From: Candidatus Woesearchaeota archaeon | GTDB lineage: Archaea; Nanobdellota; Nanobdellia; Woesearchaeales; GW2011-AR15 | NCBI GenBank assembly: GCA_016935095.1 | Contig: JAFGRO010000004.1 | Location: 1-45,150, forward strand | DNA length: 45,150 nt | Direction: 5' to 3' | Shown: positions 41,725 through 45,150 of the stretch, piece by piece | How the letters are laid out: the number at the start of each line of letters is the position of its first letter | Position numbering within the stretch: position 1 is the first letter of the stretch | Program-made: the position numbers and the translations under genes | Notes under the pieces: model-generated | What the model was told of the DNA's origin: nothing | Databases searched by the model: none | Seen by the model: only the letters and a program-made list of their open reading frames with translations

Positions 41725-42183
41725 TCAGATCAGATTCAGCAGATACACATAATTCCTGTTAACTGCAAAATAAACAAAAAACAAAACAAAAGAAGCAATC
41801 ATGAATATCCAGTATATTCCTGTTTTCGGATTAAATATGCCTTTGAATTCTAATTTACTGAATGGAGCAAAAGGCCTGCTCCTGCTTACAAAAAGATAAT
41901 CAATCACTATATGCAATGTAAAAAAGATTATTGGAACTGCTGACTTAAGGATTATACTGGCTAAGATAACAACAGGATAAAATATTGCCTCCTGGACAAA
42001 TGTTTTTTTATAGGAATTAAGTAAAATTATCTTTTTCCTTTTTATTAACCTGAGCATATAATAAAAAACATGGTCCAAATCTACTAATACACCAAATATA
42101 AATGCAAGGATAAAATTATAATACGAGAGATTTAATAATTCAGAAAAGATCAATGTATAACCTAAATGTATGAATATATTCAT
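41725..42183 (-). CDS. Small membrane protein, possibly YdjM/DUF457-like
   Basis: 152 residues with four to five spans. The pattern IFGVLVDLDHVFYY (acidic-His in a span), a TLHIVIDYLF span and SRPFAPFSKLEFKGIF loop resemble the membrane-bound metal-dependent hydrolase family YdjM, in which D-x-DH and H-x3-D ligands are shared. The protein is on the short side for that family. Convergent to the microORF region, divergent from the gene at 42.3 kb. Confidence 0.5.
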   Translation of the reverse strand: MNIFIHLGYTLIFSELLNLSYYNFILAFIFGVLVDLDHVFYYMLRLIKRKKIILLNSYKKTFVQEAIFYPVVILASIILKSAVPIIFFTLHIVIDYLFVSRSRPFAPFSKLEFKGIFNPKTGIYWIFMIASFVLFFVYFAVNRNYVYLLNLI

Positions 42184-42261
42184 AGGACAATGATTTTTTT
42201 ATTTTTTATAAAATTTGTTTTTTAAGAATGATTTAAATATTAAGTTAAGTTCCCAGAAAAA

Positions 42262-43437
42262 ATGGTTTTGGGAACAATAGTATTAGGCGGAGGAAACATT
42301 TATGCACCAATGCTAGAAGATTTAATTATAGAGTTATGCGAAGTTCCAGAATGTGCACAGTCGCCATTATTAGTTGCAACTGAATCTGAATTGACCTCAG
42401 ATATTGAACATCCATATTTCCACCTGGTTCAAACTGGAGAAAGCATCATTCCAACTGTTGTAAATGCTTTAATGGGGATGGCTTATATTTTATTGGGAGA
42501 GGAAATTCCTTCCAGAATTCAATTAGAACCAAGAAAGTTAAACTTAATCAAAGAAAAGATTGAAAATAAAGATATTGAAGATAAGTTTCTTGTAAGTTTT
42601 GGTGATTTTACTGCTCCCTTTCAGTTATTTCAAGGACTTTTAGACATCCATGAATTTCTTGAAGCTGAAGATTATAGAGTTGATGTAATGGTTTGTTATG
42701 TATCATTAGAAGACGCCAAAGAATATCTCAGGGAAAATTGTACTAATCAAGATATTGAATACATCCATGGAGGACCAAGAGGATGCGGTTCACTTTTTCT
42801 GGAAGCTTCAATGACCTCAACAGAGATGCTTGCAAATGGTTATACTCATTTATATAACCTATCCGGAAGACAATATAAGCCAACAGAAAAGTTTATTCCA
42901 GTTCAGGCATTTGTTATCAGACCTAAAAATGTATTTCAAAGAAAAGTGTACAGGGCAAGAGCAATAGGAGAGATTGTATACAGTCTTAAACATGCCAGGT
43001 TAAAAGAAAGATTGTGGGGCGGACTCCGGATTCTATGCAACTCAATATTACATGGATTTGCTTTAGATATTATAAGATATGCAATACCTGTATTAACAAA
43101 TTATAATAATACTGTTGTTGCCAGAGGAGATATTCCAGAAAAAAAACTTTCAGAGCTAGCTCAGGAAACCACAGCAGAGAATTATTTTGGTTCATTATCT
43201 GGTGTTTTTAATTTAAACATGGCATGTGTCATTCTTCCTCCGGAGTTTGTATTGGGAGCAATGGACCTGGATTTGAATCCTAAAGCCCAAGGGAAGGAAG
43301 AAGAAAGAATTGAAAATAATGAAAGATGGTACCAAGAAAATTATCCATCAGTTGTTGAAGCAACAAGAAGAGATATTCCTGCATATTTAGAAAAATTAAG
43401 CAGAGGGAAAATTCAGATTCATGCTCCAAGAGAGTAA
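42262..43437 (+). CDS. Accessory protein, possible nucleotidyltransferase fold
   Basis: 391 residues. The start GTIVLGGGNIYAPMLEDLI, the middle segment VDVMVCYVSLEDAKEYLREN and then YIHGGPRGCGSLFLEA follow the order of sugar-1-phosphate nucleotidyltransferases (GGG loop, strand with a helix, G-rich sl-EA segment), but the canonical G-x-G-T-R-x2-P-x-T signature is not preserved. The C-terminal 200 residues are unrecognised. TTTAAATA (42232-42239) is 26-27 nt before the ATG, so leaderless. Codon use resembles the other accessory genes. Confidence 0.4.
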   Translation: MVLGTIVLGGGNIYAPMLEDLIIELCEVPECAQSPLLVATESELTSDIEHPYFHLVQTGESIIPTVVNALMGMAYILLGEEIPSRIQLEPRKLNLIKEKIENKDIEDKFLVSFGDFTAPFQLFQGLLDIHEFLEAEDYRVDVMVCYVSLEDAKEYLRENCTNQDIEYIHGGPRGCGSLFLEASMTSTEMLANGYTHLYNLSGRQYKPTEKFIPVQAFVIRPKNVFQRKVYRARAIGEIVYSLKHARLKERLWGGLRILCNSILHGFALDIIRYAIPVLTNYNNTVVARGDIPEKKLSELAQETTAENYFGSLSGVFNLNMACVILPPEFVLGAMDLDLNPKAQGKEEERIENNERWYQENYPSVVEATRRDIPAYLEKLSRGKIQIHAPRE

Positions 43438-43439
43438 TT

Positions 43440-43922
43440 TTAATTTGTTTTTTTCAAATACGCATAAACAAATTCAGGCACATCTTCTTTCCATTCTTTT
43501 CCCTGCTTAATCCTTCTTCTTATCCTTGTTGCAAAGATTCCTTTTATTCTTTTTTTTATTATATTTACGTTATAGCCATGCTTTTCTAAGATTTGCTTTG
43601 TCAGCTTGTTTTCTCCTGCAAAATAAGTGTCAAATCTATTAACCTCTTTTTTCAGATTATTAAACCATTTTTCATTATCTTCCGGAAAGTCTTTCAATGG
43701 CTGGATCTTTATTTTCTTAATATCAATTCCAGATTCTTTCAGGCTTCCGATAATCATCTCTTTTCTCTGCTCATAAGAAAAAGGGTTTTTTTCTGTGTTT
43801 TTTTTCTGAGAACTTCCTATTACAATAATTAAATTATCATATTTTCTGAGAATTCTTTTGACGTATTCCAGATGGCCGAGATGAAACGGCTGGAATCTTC
43901 CGATGAACAGGGCTGTTTTCAT
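43440..43922 (-). CDS. nadM: Nicotinamide-nucleotide adenylyltransferase (archaeal NadM type)
   Basis: 160 residues, standard for the archaeal enzyme. The nucleotidyltransferase signature GRFQPFHLGHLEYVKRIL includes the HxGH ATP site; IIVIGSSQ and a basic FATRIRRRI segment, matching the I-S-T-x-x-R position, follow. It adenylates NMN to NAD+. Coupled by 4-nt overlap to the SAM hydrolase gene on the same strand. Confidence 0.9.
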   Translation of the reverse strand: MKTALFIGRFQPFHLGHLEYVKRILRKYDNLIIVIGSSQKKNTEKNPFSYEQRKEMIIGSLKESGIDIKKIKIQPLKDFPEDNEKWFNNLKKEVNRFDTYFAGENKLTKQILEKHGYNVNIIKKRIKGIFATRIRRRIKQGKEWKEDVPEFVYAYLKKTN

Positions 43923-44647
43923 TCTATTTTTATCTTATCCCCAACCCTAATTTTCAGCTTTTTACATGCTTCTTTCTCTTTAATTGAAATCTCAAGAGTT
44001 TTTGAGCTTCCTTCTATTAAAAACAATTTTTTTTCAGGGGCCTTGGCATAGGTTTTGAAAAAAGGCAATTTTATTCTTTTTTTCCTTATCGTTACATTAT
44101 AATTATCTTTTTTTAATGCAGGGATATTTGTTATTATATTCCCGAATTTATCTATTCTGACGATTTCACCTTCTCTTTGTTTCAGATGAAAATTTAATTT
44201 TTCAATTTCATGAATAAACTCTCCAATTTCATCTATGTTAAGACCTTTTTCAAGTTTAGCAGCAGTTACAGAAAATACATCCCTTCCGTGAAAAGTTGAA
44301 GATATTTTTTCAAGATATTCAATTTTTGCAATTCTCAATATCTCATCATCTGCTGCTGCTGGATACATTAAGCCATTATCAGGACCGACAAACAAATAAT
44401 TCTCTGTTTCAATTATTATGCTCTTTCTGGAAGAGCCTACTCCGGGATCAACAACACATAAAAAAATACTGTTTTTAGGGAAGAATTTATAGTTCCTCAA
44501 TAATATCCAGGCACCCTCTTTAATATTATATGAATCAACCTCATTATAGAGGTCTGTAATATTTGCTTTCGGCGCTGTTGAATAAATCACGCCTTTCATC
44601 ACACCAAGGTATTCTGAATTGCCGAAATCAGTTAATGTAATGATCAT
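43919..44647 (-). CDS. SAM hydroxide adenosyltransferase (DUF62)
   Basis: 242 residues. All family motifs are present: TLTDFGNSEYLGVMKGVIY, VVDPGVGSSRKSIII, FVGPDNGL and the catalytic STFHGRDVFS. The family cleaves S-adenosylmethionine with water to adenosine and methionine (bacterial relatives use chloride or fluoride). AATATAAATA on the minus strand, about 28 nt before the ATG, points to a leaderless transcript leading the nadM unit. Confidence 0.9.
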   Translation of the reverse strand: MIITLTDFGNSEYLGVMKGVIYSTAPKANITDLYNEVDSYNIKEGAWILLRNYKFFPKNSIFLCVVDPGVGSSRKSIIIETENYLFVGPDNGLMYPAAADDEILRIAKIEYLEKISSTFHGRDVFSVTAAKLEKGLNIDEIGEFIHEIEKLNFHLKQREGEIVRIDKFGNIITNIPALKKDNYNVTIRKKRIKLPFFKTYAKAPEKKLFLIEGSSKTLEISIKEKEACKKLKIRVGDKIKIE

Positions 44648-44758
44648 ATTTAATTAATTATTGGAAAAAGTATTTATATTTTTTTAAAAAAGCCGTATAT
44701 TTAAATATAAAATCACAATCCGGTTTCTAAAGCATGATAAAAATCAAGGGGATGCAAA

Positions 44759-45085
44759 TTGCAGGATCTGGACAGAAGGGTATTTGAGCTTTTAAGAGAA
44801 CTGGTTGAAGAAGCAGGGAACAAAGATATTGAAAGATTTCATTTTCTAAAAAACTGGATTGAAACTCATCCAGAAATTGAATCTGCCAGAGAAAGAGGAG
44901 TTGAAATTGTTGTCCAAGATATTGGATTTTGGAGAAAAAGGTCTTCTTCCAGATATAACCTTATTATAGAGTTTCCTGGTCAGGGTGAAGACGATTCTCC
45001 AATTACAGTCAATGATGAAGGTGCTTCTCCAATCACAATCTATTCCCATACTGATACTATTACCCGGCAAAGTCAAGTTAAGTGA
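44759..45085 (+). CDS. Unknown 108-residue protein with TTG start
   Basis: A charged cytosolic protein: helices LDRRVFELLRELVEEAGN and FHFLKNWIETHPEIESAR, then a beta half (EIVVQDIGFW, YNLIIEFPGQGEDDS). No ATG is available in frame; the TTG has AAGGGGA 6 nt before it. An 11-codon ATG frame overlaps the start. Family unknown. It stands alone at the window end. Confidence 0.5.
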   Translation: MQDLDRRVFELLRELVEEAGNKDIERFHFLKNWIETHPEIESARERGVEIVVQDIGFWRKRSSSRYNLIIEFPGQGEDDSPITVNDEGASPITIYSHTDTITRQSQVK

Positions 45086-45119
45086 GGAAACACATTAATT
45101 CTTAGAATTCTTAATAATT

Positions 45120-45140
45120 ATTGGCAGTTGTACTGCCAAT
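45120..45140. terminator. Hairpin after the last gene
   Basis: ATTGGCAG/CTGCCAAT, 8 bp with loop TTGTA, 35 nt after the stop. Only a short T run follows, so it may be a weak terminator, or the start of a palindromic site cut by the window end. Confidence 0.35.
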
Positions 45141-45150
45141 TTGACAATCA

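Overview
The window looks like a chromosome segment of an AT-rich archaeon, probably of the DPANN / Woesearchaeota-Pacearchaeota kind (inferred from gene content and style; no 16S gene is present). Archaeal markers include a stand-alone Kae1, ribosomal protein S6e, membrane-anchored LonB, archaeal-type PheS/PheT, NadM, a PAC2 protein, AbrB-PhoU proteins and a stand-alone NFACT-R protein. Many start codons lie 26-29 nt downstream of a TTTAAATA/TTTATATA box, so leaderless transcription appears common. I see no tRNA, rRNA or CRISPR array.

Layout. 0.2-2 kb: PAC2, NFACT-R and CRM-domain protein (proteostasis, ribosome quality control). 2-7.6 kb: a minus-strand run encoding two small proteins that share a new-looking W/N-rich domain (one carrying a giant coiled coil), a CorA transporter and two membrane proteins. 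7.6-8.6 kb: a secreted protein gene with two in-frame stops, then an anchored OB-fold protein. 8.6-10.6 kb: lonB. 10.6-17.2 kb: an accessory island with AbrB-PhoU proteins (one intact, one remnant), two guanylate-kinase-like proteins (one fused to an arylamine-N-acetyltransferase-like domain, the other with TGA at the first Walker A glycine) and a degenerate Nudix protein. A 25-bp direct repeat of the neighbouring ABC permease 3' end brackets part of this island. 17.2-20.1 kb: an ABC-2 exporter with a structured palindromic element between its two genes. 20.1-22.8 kb: TPR protein, kae1, rps6e, a zinc microprotein. 22.9-26.8 kb: pheS, a 60-residue protein, pheT with a C-terminal tRNA-binding domain. 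27-34.4 kb: a repeated structured RNA-like element, dnaJ, membrane proteins, sppA, RDD, a Nudix-MazG fusion, a HAD phosphatase and the second palindromic element. 34.5-38.6 kb: a second accessory block (APH/choline-kinase-like protein behind tandem palindromes, AbrB-PhoU, receiver-domain protein, small toxin-antitoxin-like genes). 38.6-41.3 kb: a bacterial-type aspartokinase-homoserine dehydrogenase preceded by a threonine-codon leader peptide, hairpin and U-tract. 41.3-45.1 kb: further accessory genes, nadM and a SAM hydrolase.

Most notable: (1) a thrL-like leader in front of thrA in an apparent archaeon; (2) two copies of a 106-116-nt element whose stems differ by compensatory changes while its junctions are conserved; (3) a repeated association of AbrB-PhoU proteins with nucleotide- or phosphate-handling enzymes, with evidence of insertion, duplication and decay; (4) a second repeated structured element, at the window start and at 27 kb. 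Functions of accessory proteins rest on motifs read by eye, with no database search.
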